Positions 1-13,071 of a stretch of 64,000 nt of DNA are shown here, in pieces. A model generated the notes under the pieces. The model did not search any database. It saw only the letters and a list, made by a program, of their open reading frames with translations, and had not been told where the DNA came from. Source of the DNA: Trichoplax sp. H2 (lineage: Eukaryota > Placozoa > Uniplacotomia > Trichoplacea); assembly GCA_003344405.1 (NCBI GenBank), contig NOWV01000005.1, forward strand, positions 868,001 through 932,000, read 5' to 3'. Position 1 is the stretch's first letter, and each line of letters starts with the position of its first letter. The position numbers were made by a program, and so were the translations under genes.

Positions 1-1992
1 ATTTAAGAAACCTCACCCAGCAAAAAGAATGCGGATACCGGACACCTTACCATCAATAACTACGCCTGGATCCTCTACTTATTCTCCGTTTTCTGCCAAT
101 AATGATAAACTTTTCTATCACGCTTTAGACAGCTTAGTTCCTTCTTCTCATCCTTTGAAAGGTTTATAAAACATTAAATTATTTTAATTTACCTGGCAAT
201 CAGATTTGAGATCTTTTCTGTTCTATTTTTGTTGTTACTTATTGAATTAATGTTCACGTAGAATTAAAAGGGGCAGTTGGACAAATTGTACAAACGGAAA
301 GAAGTATTTACGCTGTGGAACGTAATAAGGTTACTTAAAATAATTACGAGACATTCCTCAAGTTTTATCGATCTTCCTTTATTTTAATTGATAATTATTT
401 GTATTCAGGTACTGATACCATCAAACTACAATCGATGCATGGCTTGGGGCTTTTCCGATTTTAGCTTCCGAATATTAACCCTAGAAGGCGATAAAGTGAG
501 CTATAAGAACTATTAGCTTATTGCCTTTACAATTTTTTTTTGTGAACAAAATATTAATTCTTATGACTATATTTACAAATTAAATTCAATTAATTCTCCA
601 TTATTTTGATTAATAGCTTCTTGCTGTTTACGAATGTGTTCATTACGGGCAAACTCTATGTATTTGTTGTCCTCATGATCGAATCTTCATTACTGGAGGT
701 ACTAGCACGGCAGTATGTGTTTGGAAACCGGAAGTAAATAAAGATAAATCCAAGCAATTGAAACTCAAAGAGGTCTCTATGAATTACCGTTGATACGATT
801 AGGATCGATAACTATTTTACTGTCGTCAAACAGACTAGATTATGACAATAATTAGGGAGATTTTACTTTTTGGAATAAATATTTGACTAACATTGGAAAT
901 GATGTTGTTGTTGCAGATACTATACGGCCACACTAAAGCAGTAACTGATATAGTAGCATCGCTTGCATATAGCGTGATCGTCAGCGGATCAGAAGTAACT
1001 ATTGACATAAATTGATAAAACATGCGTAACCAATGTTTAGTAGGAATTCGATTAATGACATAATATCTTAAACGTTAGGATCGTACTTGCATCATATGGG
1101 ACTTAAATCGCTTGCAATATATAAAACAGTTACCCGTTCGTAAAGCTCCTGTAACTGCGATAGCCATAAACGATATGACAGTATGTATTGTTAGACTAGC
1201 AATGATGGAATTACTGTCTAAAGTAGATAATTTAGCGCTAATTGATATTTTAAATTGTAATATTTTAGGGTGATATTACAACCTGTGCTGGTAGTTGGAT
1301 TCATGTCTGGACAATAAACGGGGAATTACTGACAGCATTTAATGCTTCTATAATCTCTAATAGTAATGTCTTGTGTTGTGCAGTATCTGATCTCCGCGAT
1401 TGGGATAAAGATAACGTAATCGTGACTGGATCAGCGGATGGCAAGATTCGGGTAAGTTTCAGATGGCATATCTAAATAACTAACTGTGGATAACTTTATA
1501 ACCATTGTACAGAAATAATTTACTTTATCATGTCAAGAACTAAATGATATTGTGTTCTTTTGTTGATCAATAAGGTATGGGGTATCGATTTAGTAGATAT
1601 AAGCAATGCAGCATTAACTGTTGATGTTCCAAAGCCTGGAAATTCGCCCCGCAATTCTATATCGTCTGTATCAGCTGAGGAGGAATTTGCTTCCTTCAGA
1701 AATAATACCCTCAGTGGTGATGATAAGAAAGGTAACATTTCAAATACTGCATGAGTATTTAAGCCGAAATTTAATCATTGCAATGTTCTTACTATTAACT
1801 GTAATCAATTGTACACATTTCTAAGTATGGCAATATAAGATAAATCTCCGTCATCAATTAAGTCGTGATGAAGATGGTCATCCTGCTGCAATAACTGCTC
1901 TCTCAATTAGTAAAGACCAGAAACGGCTATTGAGTGGAGATGATAAAGGCTGCATTTATAGTTGGACTATATCTGAAAACACAGGACGATAG
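1..1992 (+). CDS. WDFY3: WDFY3/Alfy-like BEACH-WD40 protein, C-terminal WD40 part (5' end outside window)
   Basis: The family consists of very large scaffold proteins for selective autophagy of protein aggregates. Exons seen: <2-161, 262-329, 409-495, 617-772, 917-994, 1079-1180, 1269-1451, 1575-1731 and 1826-1992, all joining in frame with GT..AG introns. The reading contains strong family landmarks: GQIVQTERSIYAVERNKV, then GGTSTAVCVWKP, the WD repeat DRTCIIWDLNRL, VTAIAINDMTGDITTCAG and a last blade ITALSISKDQKRLLSGDDKG. The order matches the end of human WDFY3 as I remember it. The BEACH domain lies upstream of the window. The frame stops at TAG immediately after YSWTISENTGR, where WDFY3 proteins continue into a FYVE zinc finger. 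No FYVE signature (RRHHCR) is seen downstream, so this copy ends without FYVE or the FYVE exon is beyond recognition. WDFY4 is an alternative name if the FYVE loss is real. Confidence 0.9.
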
Positions 1993-3324
1993 TAGCTACT
2001 AGTATCAGCATTAACGTATCGTCAAATATATGCTCGTACATATTATGTGCGGTTATAGCATATAGATGTAAACGACTGCATTTAATGAAAGTTCCAAGAA
2101 TAATTTTTACTGGTTTTTTTGCTAAAGAGGCATAAGCTGTTTAAGATTGATAGTATGTAAAAATAATTTGGATAACTATTGCGAAATTATTTTATAATTA
2201 TTACTACATATAGAAATATCTATAATTTTATCATCCTATCAGTTCAATTTCACTATCTTGTACATACTACAAAGTTTACAATATTCAGTTGACGAATATG
2301 TGTATTTATAAGGTACTTATATTACAATCTTTGTATGGTGAAAATGTATGAAGCAGGAATTTGTTAAGCACTATGCGTGGGGGTATTGCTCGAACCAGAT
2401 ATACTGTATATTATGCAAATTTACTATTTATATCGATACAACGATGAAAGATAGTTCAATCTAATTGGAATTAATAGAGTATAAATTCAGTTTTAATAAT
2501 GACACAATTAAACATTGCCTTGTTTGAAATAATGCTGCATTCCTCGCCTTTATTTATAATATAAAAATATTTTGTTAATGTAAAAAAAGACAGAGCTTAA
2601 AGTAATGCAAACAGCCAAGTGCAATATTTGAATATTGTTAAGCAGTGATTAACGTGGTATTTTTACCCTATACAATTTTAGCCATTCTAATTTATAACTC
2701 ATTATTTGTTATGGCTATTTAGTGCATTAATACAATTTTAATATATAATCAATTTTGCAAACTTAAAATATATATATATATATGTATACTATTATAACAT
2801 TATAGTGAATTTTTTATGTTAGCTCAATGTCCTATGCTCGAGGTGTGTAATTTCTTGTGTACGGTTTAGCAGTGGTCCAAATCATAAGCTTGATTGCTGC
2901 TGTCAAACAGTCGCTGATATGCGTATGTCAACATCTCGTTGCTCTTATATATCTTGTGAGTTCCCACCGCGTTTTGGATTTATACCCGGTTGGTCTCAAA
3001 GACGTGGTACCAATTCCTGTATACTGAAGGAAAGTGTACATCGATACAGCTATTGGTGTGATGCTATTGCAATTGTAAAATACTAGCTTATTAGGGATTG
3101 TGATCGCAGTTGTTGTTAAATTGTTTATTTGTCATCAGTGTGAAGTTACAAAATAAATTGATCACGTTTCAATATATATCGATTAGCTCTGTTGAAATTT
3201 ATTGATATCCATTGGAGGGCAGTCTACGAGATTCTACCCGGTATACTTCTTGTTCCTTATACTCGTACACTATATCTTACTACTTGACGATTCATTTCCA
3301 ATTTTATTTTAATAAGATGGGAAG
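1993..3324. other. Intergenic stretch downstream of the WDFY3-like gene
   Basis: AT-rich DNA with no recognised gene. It holds an AT dinucleotide run near 2768-2790. It also holds one cysteine-rich open stretch, about 2817-3086 on the plus strand, which opens right after a possible TAG splice acceptor and reads LCSRCVISCVRFSS and later DCCC. Whether that stretch is coding is undecided. Confidence 0.5.
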
Positions 3325-4241
3325 TAAATTTCCAAGAATACTGTATAACCCAACAAAACTACTTCAACTTCTCTTACCCTATAGTTTATTGGGCAGGTCA
3401 ATAATGTCGAAATATTTCACGATTTATACATGGTTTGTTGTCAGCTAAAATGAATTGATTGGCATGATGTCCTTCCAGGGTACTTGCACTACACAATTAT
3501 TGTGTTTTGTAGGGGCTAGCCTGTAGTGGGTTAATTTAAGAAATCAAAGTTATTTCTACATTATAATCTATATTCTCGTCGTGCCCATATCTGTAACTAA
3601 TTCAGGCTCTGTTCCTTCTTTGATTATACGCATATGTTTTTACAGTATATACTGCCGGTGACAAGGATGTAATCCCATACTGTGGAGTTCTTACTACATC
3701 ATGGCTTACCATACTACAAAAAAATAGGACACGAACAATTCTCTATCCTCAAGAAATAAAAGCAACAGCCTCTGATCATCTATTACACGTTAGTCATAAG
3801 TTGAAATGAAAAAATGATCAACTCTGCGGCCAAATTCTCACGCCATACGCTGGAGAACTGGATCCTTGAATCCCATTACGTCATCGTACTGAAATAAATA
3901 AATAAAAAAAAAAATAAATACAATAATGAGCTTACATTAATTAACTCTGCGATATAGTTGAAACTTGAGGTACGTTAACTGCTGATTCTGTAGTTATGAT
4001 AACACTATAGTCATTTATGAGTCAATATTGAATCGTCTGTTTCAATTCTTGAAAACTATGTTGCAAGGACTCGTGCTGTGAAGTAAGGACGCATCCACTG
4101 CAAATGCATCTAGTATATACGTATACTTCGATACGTTTTTTTATTGCATTAGTATTTCTATTAGGACTTTTGAGCCCATTCTAGAGCATGACGCTAATCA
4201 ACTGCTTATTTAGAAATGACCGGTACATAAATATCATATGA
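3325..4241. repeat. Left copy of a duplicated segment beside an assembly gap
   Basis: This 917-bp stretch is nearly identical to 4262-4897, on the other side of 20 Ns. It differs by point changes, a 3-bp indel, and about 278 extra bases (roughly 3704-3981) flanked by the 3-bp repeat GCT. The right copy lacks those bases. The simplest reading is two alleles placed in tandem by the assembler; a real tandem duplication is the alternative. Confidence 0.85.
3838..3888 (-). other. Possible terminal coding exon inside the 278-bp indel
   Basis: On the minus strand a T-rich tract and CAG acceptor are followed by an open stretch, YDDVMGFKDPVLQRMA, then TGA. It looks like a short last exon. No convincing upstream exons were found, and the exon is missing from the right-hand copy of the duplication. 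Function is unknown and the exon may be spurious. Confidence 0.25.
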
Positions 4242-4261
4242 NNNNNNNNNNNNNNNNNNNN
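4242..4261. other. Assembly gap (20 N)
   Basis: Exactly 20 Ns, flanked on both sides by copies of the same sequence. Confidence 1.
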
Positions 4262-4897
4262 TAAATTTCCAAGAATACTGTATAACCCAACAAAATCACT
4301 TCAATTTCTCTTTCCTATAGTTTATTGGGCAGGTCAATAATGTCGAAATATTTCACGATTTATACATGGTTTGTTGTCAGCTAAAATGAATTGATTGGCA
4401 TGTCCTTCCAGGGTACTTGCACTACACAATTATTGTGTTTTGTAGGGGCTAGCCTGTAGTAGGTTAATTTAAGAAATCAAAGTTATTTCTACATTATAAT
4501 CTATATTCTCGTCGTGCCCATATCTGTAACTAATTCAGGCTCTGTTCCTTCTTTGATTATACGTATATGTTTTTACAGTATATACTGCCGGTGACAAGGA
4601 TGTGATCCCATACTGTGGAGTTCTTACTACAGCATGGCTGATTCTGTAGTTATGATAACACTATAGTCATTTATGAGTCAATATTGAATCGTCTGTTTCA
4701 ATTCTTGAAAACTATGTTGCAGGGACTCGTGCTGTGAAGTAAGGACGCATCCACTGCAAATGCATCTAGTATATACGTATACTTCGATACGTTTTTTTAT
4801 TGCATTAGTATTTCTATTAGGACTTTTGAGCCCATTCTAGAGCATGACGCTAATCAACTGCTTATTTAGAAATGACCGGTACATAAATATCATATGA
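4262..4897. repeat. Right copy of the duplicated segment beside the gap
   Basis: A 636-bp copy of 3325-4241 that lacks the internal 278 bp. Unique sequence resumes after the shared CATATGA at 4891-4897. Confidence 0.85.
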
Positions 4898-5899
4898 TAT
4901 GAGCATGACTAAGATGGCCATTGCAGTATCGGTTTGCCGTATGGGTAGTTAGTATACTAATCGTGCGCAAAAGAGATGTCGCATAAAATGAAGATACTAT
5001 CTTGACATTGTATAATAAATGCCTACTAAATAGGCGACATTGACTTGTCGCAGAGTGCTTATTGTGCTGTATTGACTTCTTCTACTAGAACTAAAACTTA
5101 ACTATCTCTCCGACATACAGCATAGTATTGTCGATATCTCTCTGTTCCAACTGCTCTAGCAATCTTTGGTTCTAGCCTTTGAATAATCCATTTATTGGCT
5201 GTCTCTGCCGCTTCTTTGCTATTTCTTCTTCTATCGCCATTACGTCATCAGGATGGAACGGTTCCGTACCAGGAACCGTTCAAGCTACAGTACTGGATTG
5301 GATTACTACTTCACTGTGCACTGTGCAGTATCATACTGTGACTACTAACTACAGTACACTGAGTACAGTACTGTAGTGCCAGGATCATTTCGTACTGTAG
5401 TCGTAGGCAATAAAAAGTGTTCTAAACAGTAGCTTCCAAAACAGCAAATAGTATAAGTCATGCTGTTGTCGACTAATTTCTATGGAGAAAACAAGACTTG
5501 ACGTTATTGCGCAATCACTTGCACTTGCCAAGAGGACAGTCAAAGCAGAGGCCTATTGACAGTGGCGTTACCAAGTACTGTATTGCTGTACTGTACTCGA
5601 TACAGTATACTGCCATACATCGACAACTAGATAAGTAGAGATACTATATTTTATTTATTTATTGGCCAAGCGATCGCTAGCTTTGGTGGATTGAAAATAG
5701 TCATCATTGCTCTCTCTTAGTTGATTCTTACTTTGTTGGCTATTTTGGAGTCATCGCAAAGACTACACCATTGGCTAATAGTATCAGTCTCCTTTTAGAT
5801 CAGATAAGGAATTGATTAGAACGATTGCAAGGTAGAGAAACACCGACCAAATCAAGTTGATCATCGCGCTAGCCTATAGTACAGTCTTGAATTATTTTG
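4898..5899. other. Intergenic region with TACTGTAC-type palindromic repeats
   Basis: No gene recognised. Around 5283-5385 and 5575-5615 the sequence is dominated by short self-complementary words such as TACAGTA, TACTGTA and GTACAGTAC, like those at 24.6-25.5 kb and 47.6-47.9 kb. The open frame at 5179-5376 lies in this low-complexity DNA and is not accepted as a gene. Confidence 0.5.
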
Positions 5900-8800
5900 A
5901 TGGCAAGTGGGTTGAAGAAGAAGACCGAGTTAACATGGCTTTCCTTGCTTGTCATAATGTTTCTATCGCCCAGATTCATTCATGCTATGACACCGGCACA
6001 ACTAATTGCTCGATATAAATCATTACATCAACCATCCGTCAAACCCAATCTTAACAGCGTATCAAGTCAATGTTTACAGAGCATCAATGATACATTTATC
6101 AAATCCTCATCAAGCCAAGATGTGACCAGAAGTAAGTCTTTCATCAAAATATCTCTTGGTAGATAGACAACGCAGTCGTTACACAAGCTAGTATCGCCAA
6201 GAACTAGCAAAATTCAATACCTACTCTATGAGTTCTAGATGTACCTCACCAACAATATCACTCACTGACTATTCACTGATGAATACGCTTTATGTCAACT
6301 ACCCGCGCTATTAGCACTATCTGAATAATAATAGACGGAAAACACATCTCTATCGATTAATAAGGACACATTAAATGAGAGTACTTAAAAGATTACTATA
6401 AAAAAGAGAGCAATAAAATAAGTGCTGTTCAAGCTTAAAGCATTGGAATCTACTGTAAAAACATACTCTACTCTCACCTCTCTGTCATTTAATACGGACT
6501 TGATACAGTAAATAATACTGTACTTAAAGTTTTAAACGAGATCATTCAAAATTTCAACATCCAGTAATGAATTACTCCTTTCTTAATCTTGCAAGTGTAT
6601 ATATACAGATGAATGAGAATTCATACTGGATACATGATTGAATCTTGAATCATCGATTTGATCAGTGCCTTCATCAATACGATATTCGTACACTTGTAAT
6701 CATCACTTGAACGGCCTCTAGAAACTCTTACCGTCAACGCTAAATTAGTCATGGTCGGCCGCGACCGAGTCAAAAACGATACTGGTCATATAATAATCTT
6801 AAAAATTCTCGCTTAGCAGTAAGTAAACATGTACAAGGCCCAACCAGTATTGATGTCGATAATTCTGATCCTAAATGACCCAAGCGATGGTGCATGACAG
6901 TCAGAATCTATACCGTACTCCTGAATTTTTACCATTTCCAATCGCGTGTTAGAATGCTGACAATAAACAGACTACCGACTGTGTCAATATGCTCATCTTT
7001 TACTACATCATTTAATTAATATATAATATCTTGTAATCCTATAGTAATCGATGCAACCGGAAAAATAGGAGCTGGAATCTTAGTCGGTAACTTAGTTTGG
7101 CTGGGCTCGTACGATGAATGTCTGAGCATAAAAACTACTCATTACTGTACCGTTGCAGCCACAATCATTGACCCGAAACATAATCAGGTATGGTAAATTG
7201 CAAAATGGCGAAAATTATAATTCTATCGCGTTAAGTCTTTTACAGTGTAAATATATGGCATAACTGGATCCATATCGGCATAGCATTGATAATATGAGAT
7301 AATTACTCCTTCGCCTTCAATCAGAACTCAAACGAATTAATTTTTCCATTAACATTCATAATTAATTAATCAAATTGACATTTTTAAAACGTGTATTTGT
7401 AGTCTTCGGTATTACGTTGGGGTGTATGCTTACCTAAAGGCTGCAATGAACAGGATATCGCTTCATCAATTGAATTTTTGTTAGGTAAGAATTGCATTAT
7501 TTGATTGCCTTGATGCCGTAAATTGAGCAAATATGAAAGAAAGGCACGATAGTATTTTACATATAATCTTCATTAATGGATTATAATTACTAATCACTTT
7601 TTACTTCTCTTATATTAGATATCTTTCATATTAAGACAGTTAAAGTATACGGTAGCACAGTCTACTGTGCTCACGAATCTCCCTATACTTTTGGCAGTAT
7701 TTTCACAATGTAAGACTTAAGATGCGTTGCAAGTAAAAATGATCATCTCATATAATTTGAAATTCGCTTATCTGCAAAGTACCAATTGTAATAGCCTAAT
7801 TAAGAAGCAAATACTTGCACATTTTCCTATCATATAAGTGCACATGCTTAAAGCAGGATAACAAGTATATATTTCAGTGCCAGTTATTATTACCATGAAG
7901 TAATTCATAATGTTGTTCGCATTTATTCTTTAACAATAGACTGACTTTAGTAATTGTACTTAATGGAATCCGATGTATTTTTATTACAGAGTATTATGTG
8001 GTATATTATTAGTCCTAGTTATTGTTGGTACCATTATTGAGGCATGCCAAATGCGTAAAAAGGATCAGAGGTTGCATATTTACGAAGATGCCAACACTAT
8101 CAAACCTATTATTAATGAAGATACTCCACTGGTGAATACGTTGTCTGTTGGTGAGAACCTATATTTTAAAGCAATAATTCATGATAAACTATCTCACGAA
8201 CTACTGTATATTTCAGTAATATAAAATATCTGATCTTTATATTACACAATTCTTCATTAAATCTATCTTTTCATTTTTATAGAAAAGGAAAATCATTTAA
8301 TAACAGAACTTTTACTGGCCTTTTCTGTACGAAAAAATTCAATCGCTATCTTCAACACCAGCAGTTCCGCTAAAAATGTGTTATGCCTTAACGGTTTACG
8401 CACCATCAGTATGTTTTGGGTGATATTAGGTCATACATTTCTTTGGCCACTTATAACGGGGAATTTAGGTAAGTATTGTTGCAATTTACAAATAACATAA
8501 TTTATCTTTGATCAGTTACTATTGTGCAGTACTACAGCTGTAATTTGCGCGGATTAATTGCGTAGCTTATTAATGAGCATATAGAAGTATGTTAATGGGT
8601 CCTCGTAATATCCTTTTACAGAAAACGTTGTGATTGGCCTAGAACAACTACACTTCTTTACTTTTCAAGCAGTTAGCAACGCATTTTTCTGCGTTGATAG
8701 CTTCTTTTTTATCAGGTAAGAACATTACTATAATTTATGAGATAATATTAAGCATAGGGAGCTTTCGATATTTTTGTTTCTAATAGTGATAAACGATGGA

Positions 8801-10889
8801 TTCAATCTTTATCTAATCATGATTCCAAAATTTTAGTGGTTTTCTAGTTTCTCTTTTGAGTCTTCGAGAAATGGATAAGAGAGGTGGAAAATTTCCTGTT
8901 ATCACATCTTACATTCATCGATTCCTACGGTAACTACCGATATTAAAATAAATGTTTTAGTTACTAATATCTTTATATAAATGATTTTAATTTTGTTTAT
9001 GGGATAACTAGTCTTTAATGTTTCTTAAATCAGGATAGTTCCTACTTACATGTTTGTAATACTTATCTGGACAAATGTAATGCCACATCTCTCCTCTGGA
9101 CCGTTGTGGTATGTAAATCAACAAGGAAACGCATGTACTAGTTATTGGTGGACAAATCTATTGTTTATAAACAACTTTTGGCCAACTCAATTAGCTAAAG
9201 AGGTAAACTTTAGGGATTATCACCACTGAGATATCACGCATTATCATAAAGAAAAACAATTTAGGCATACCGCTAAAAGTATTAATCATCTGCATGCGCA
9301 ATTGGCTATTGTAAGTGTGAATATAATAATTCATTTATACGTTCCTATTCAGTGTATAGGATGGTCATGGTACCTAGCAGCAGACATGCAATTTTTTATC
9401 ATAAGTCCTGCAATAATAATACCATTACACAGGTATATCCAAACCTCACGTCTAAATAATGATTATAAACTTACTTTCTTACCGTCAGACTCCCTGCTCT
9501 ATCTTATTCTCTTAATTATGCTTTCAGATTTCGTCGTAAAGCTTTAACTATACCTTTTGGTCTGATAATGATCAGCGTTGGTATTAGTGCAGCCCTTGCT
9601 GCTGTATACAGATTCGATGCTTCACTCATAGCGAACACAATAAGCGGAGGGTATGATAACAAAAATAATACAGCTACCTCTCTATATCCAAGTTGCCTTT
9701 ATATTCATATTCACTTTCGTATACGTACATGTTTATTCGATATTAGTATCTGAAGATTGAATGTATGAAAGACATAGCTCTACACTTTTAATTAACAGGC
9801 ACACCAATACAATGCATCGAAATGTATTAATATATTCTATTGTTACTATTAATATTTAGACATAGAGATCCTACTGATGTTATGTACGTAAAGCCATACT
9901 GTCGGATACAGCCATATCTTGTCGGTATGATGCTAGGATATCTGATCTACGAGAAGAACTTTCAAAGTAGTAAAATTTCAATGGTAACGGCAAAATTCTA
10001 ATGAAAATAGTAGCACTGACTTTACTCATAATGTTACAAATAGCGTATGAAGAGTTTTCCCTTTCTAATTTAAACAACATTTATCACAAGTTAACTCGGT
10101 TACATTAACACTATGTTGCTAGATAAAATTAGTATTGGGTTGGGTTCTATCAATATCACTTGGATTAGCCTGTGTCTACGGCTTGAAAAATGAGCTTAAT
10201 AGATTTTGGACTGTTGTTTATCTTGCAACATCAAGACTAGGATGGTCTGTTAGTTTATGTTGGGTTGTGTATGTTTGTCAAAATGGTTATGGTGGTAAGA
10301 TGAATGAATAGCGGTTAATAGTGAATTCTCATCGATTAAAAATTGAAATTGCGTTTTTAGTAGTATTGCATAACTCTATATTTATTATATACCTAGTATT
10401 TGCAAATACTGTGCTATCGTGGAAATTCTGGATACCACTTGGCCGTTTGACGTTTACGGCGTATCTACTCCATCCAATAGTTCTTCAAGTATTCTATTCG
10501 GGTTACAGATCAGGTCTTTACTTTTCGACCGAATTAATTGTAAGTTAAATTGGCGTATGCATACTGATATACGAATAGATAATTACCGGATTAAAATACA
10601 TTCTGTAATATTAAAAGATATAACTGTATAAACTAATTTCACTTCTTATATTGTATTGGATATGCTACTGACTTCAAGTCATATCTGGTACTTTATCGTA
10701 ATTAAACAACCTTTCACTGAATTATTCTGATCATCTGCATACAAATTTTAGGTTTATCTATTTGCAAGTATGGTTACCTTATCGTACTTAGCTGCGTATG
10801 GAGTATCCGTCTGCGTTGAGTATCCATTTGCGAACTTAGAGAAAATAATCTTTGATAGAGTTCTAAAAATAAATCGTCGTGGATCTTAA
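5900..10889 (+). CDS. NRF-6-like membrane acyltransferase (acyltransferase-3 family)
   Basis: Complete 15-exon model, 676 aa: 5900-6131, 7045-7187, 7403-7484, 7619-7709, 7990-8150, 8283-8468, 8622-8715, 8837-8929, 9034-9202, 9353-9432, 9528-9650, 9860-9983, 10123-10294, 10397-10539, 10752-10889. Residues 1-29 form a signal peptide. The NRF domain follows (IDATGKIGAGILVGN, GSYDECLSI, LRWGVCLPKGCNEQDI). After a membrane segment (LLVLVIVGTIIEA) comes the multi-pass acyltransferase-3 domain. It carries LNGLRTISMFWVILGHT, whose His (about 287) is the family's conserved catalytic candidate, then FFFISGFLVSL, CIGWSWYLAADMQFF, RIQPYLVGMMLGYL, LSWKFWIPLGRLTF and YLLHP. C. elegans NRF-6 relatives are named for nose resistance to fluoxetine and are thought to act in lipid transport; the substrate here is unknown. 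The ATG is chosen because it starts the signal peptide. The 10397 and 10123 acceptors are the least certain. Confidence 0.92.
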
Positions 10890-13071
10890 CTTTTATCATG
10901 TTCACTTTTTAAATGATACACTATCGTCTATTGCTGTAATTATCATTTTAATTAAAGAGGTGGAATCTGATCTTGAGATCAGTTTCAATAGTCTTACTTT
11001 AGTAAGAGTATTCGATATTGACCGTACGACAAGTGATGAGTAATCTTTCTTTAGTAAAACGTTACTGCGACAGTAGCGTTTCTAAAATACGTTAGTGAGT
11101 TCCATTTAGTCACGATATGCGTACCTTAGCAATCGATAAATGATTTTATTGTAATATCTATAACGAATTTTTATTTTATTATAGACACGTAATGGTTCTG
11201 TACGAACGCATTTTGAGTAGATTTTCAACCTAATCATGATTGGAGGTTATATCACCTCCACTTACACCTTACTGTTATAAATTAATCGTACCAATGATTA
11301 ATAAAGCTAAGTAAATGTATACATGAATTATGAATTGATTTTAAGACGTCAAACTACATAATAATCAGAACGATAACATCTATAATTGGTATTAGTTGAT
11401 TTAGAAGTGAAAATTTACGGTTAACCGAGTTAGTATAGTGATACTTTATTAAGTAATAATATTTAATGATCACCCAAAGTTGTTCCCTATTCACATAGTA
11501 GTATGTCAGTCAAGGATAGTTTAATGTTGAATATGCACTGTTGCTATCGAGAGCGGGCCAATTTCTAGTACACTATGTAATATTAGGTAATATTAGATGA
11601 ATACCTATTTTGCATGACTTTAGACATCATGCATGTTACGAATTTACAATTACATGTAGATGGAATAATATTCATCATAAAAAAAAACAATAACATTACA
11701 AATTTTAAATTTTCATACTCTCGCGAAAAATTTGTTGCTGACGAAGCGAAGATAGTAACATTATTATTATTTATTTTTTCTTGCATCTCTCAGATTCGCC
11801 TAGAGACAAAGATTTTATAGATATGAGAGAAATTATATACGCGTATATTAGTTACTGATACTATTGTAAAGGAAATGATGATATTTATTATTAGTGATTT
11901 TGTTATGTGTGCATCCAACTTTATCGAACTAGTTAAGCATGAAAGGGGCTATCCAACTCATAGCTGTATGTTGAATATACCCATGTTATAAAACATTCTA
12001 TGTAAGTACAGATTAATCTATATTATGCCATGTTAGGCTACAGTGCTGCATCTTCAACTTGGTGATAGCACGACGTTTTAGTTCGATATACAGTAAGTAC
12101 ATATGTATACGCGTCTCTATGGATATACGTATACATACGCGTCTATATGGATGGATATACGTATATATATACGCGTCTATATGGATGGATATACGGCGTA
12201 TAATATACGCATATACCATCATTAGCGATGCCATAGCTACTCCAGCATACGCCAATAACCTATATCGATTTTAATAACGTGTTATTCTCTACAGATTTAT
12301 TTCTCACATGCACTTTAAATAAGAAAGCTGTGGGTTGCCGTTAGTAACAGACATCTCGAATAGCACAATTACCCTGCATCTTAAGGACATTTACCCGATG
12401 CCCATGATAGCTATGATGGTCTTGGTAAATGCTCTCATTATTTGATTATTGACTATTGTAGTACTCGATGCATAAAAGGAAGAGTAATCCAATTCTGGCC
12501 ATGGATTGCTAACCAATCTATTAAAATAACTACAGTAGATCAAGCCCTAATGGATTTCTGAGTTCAACACTATATGAAGTCGTATGAGAAAAAGGATCAG
12601 TAAGGCAGCGCAATAACCACAACATCAACTGTAGTAATCGTATTGGTCGTACAGTATTGAATCAAACATTCAATAGCCATACTGTCTCCAACAATCGATA
12701 CATTTTCAACTTGACGCTGCAAACAACAGCAACAGTAAGAGATTAAAACTACTGAATGAAACACTGTACTACAGCTTGCCGTCGACTCCACTAGCTAAGC
12801 CCACTGTTGCTGTTGTTATCCCTAGTTGTAGCAGTGCTACGTGATACTGAATCAAACACTCTACTACATCAGTCTAGCACCACATCGCTCCAAGGCTGCA
12901 GGTGCATGCTGCGTCCGCTTTGCTTTGCTTCAATTTCGTCCATTTAATCCGTAAAAATATCTCAATCGGCGCTGTATTGCCACTTTTCAAGTGCAAGATT
13001 AGTTGTTCAGTCAGTTTAGTTTGGATTTGACCTAACGGTAACAGTCATATCGGTAAAATATCCAATCTATC
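10890..13071. other. Intergenic region, no gene recognised
   Basis: AT-rich sequence between the acyltransferase and GAR1. The only clear structure is the minisatellite at about 12105-12200. Open frames near 11583-11820, 12013-12274 and 12597-12791 occur on opposite strands at the same place and show no splice or protein logic. Confidence 0.5.
12105..12200. repeat. Minisatellite, about 30-bp units
   Basis: Three imperfect units built on CGCGTCTATATGGATGGATA followed by TACGTATA-like palindromic sequence. Unit length is about 28-33 bp. Confidence 0.7.
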
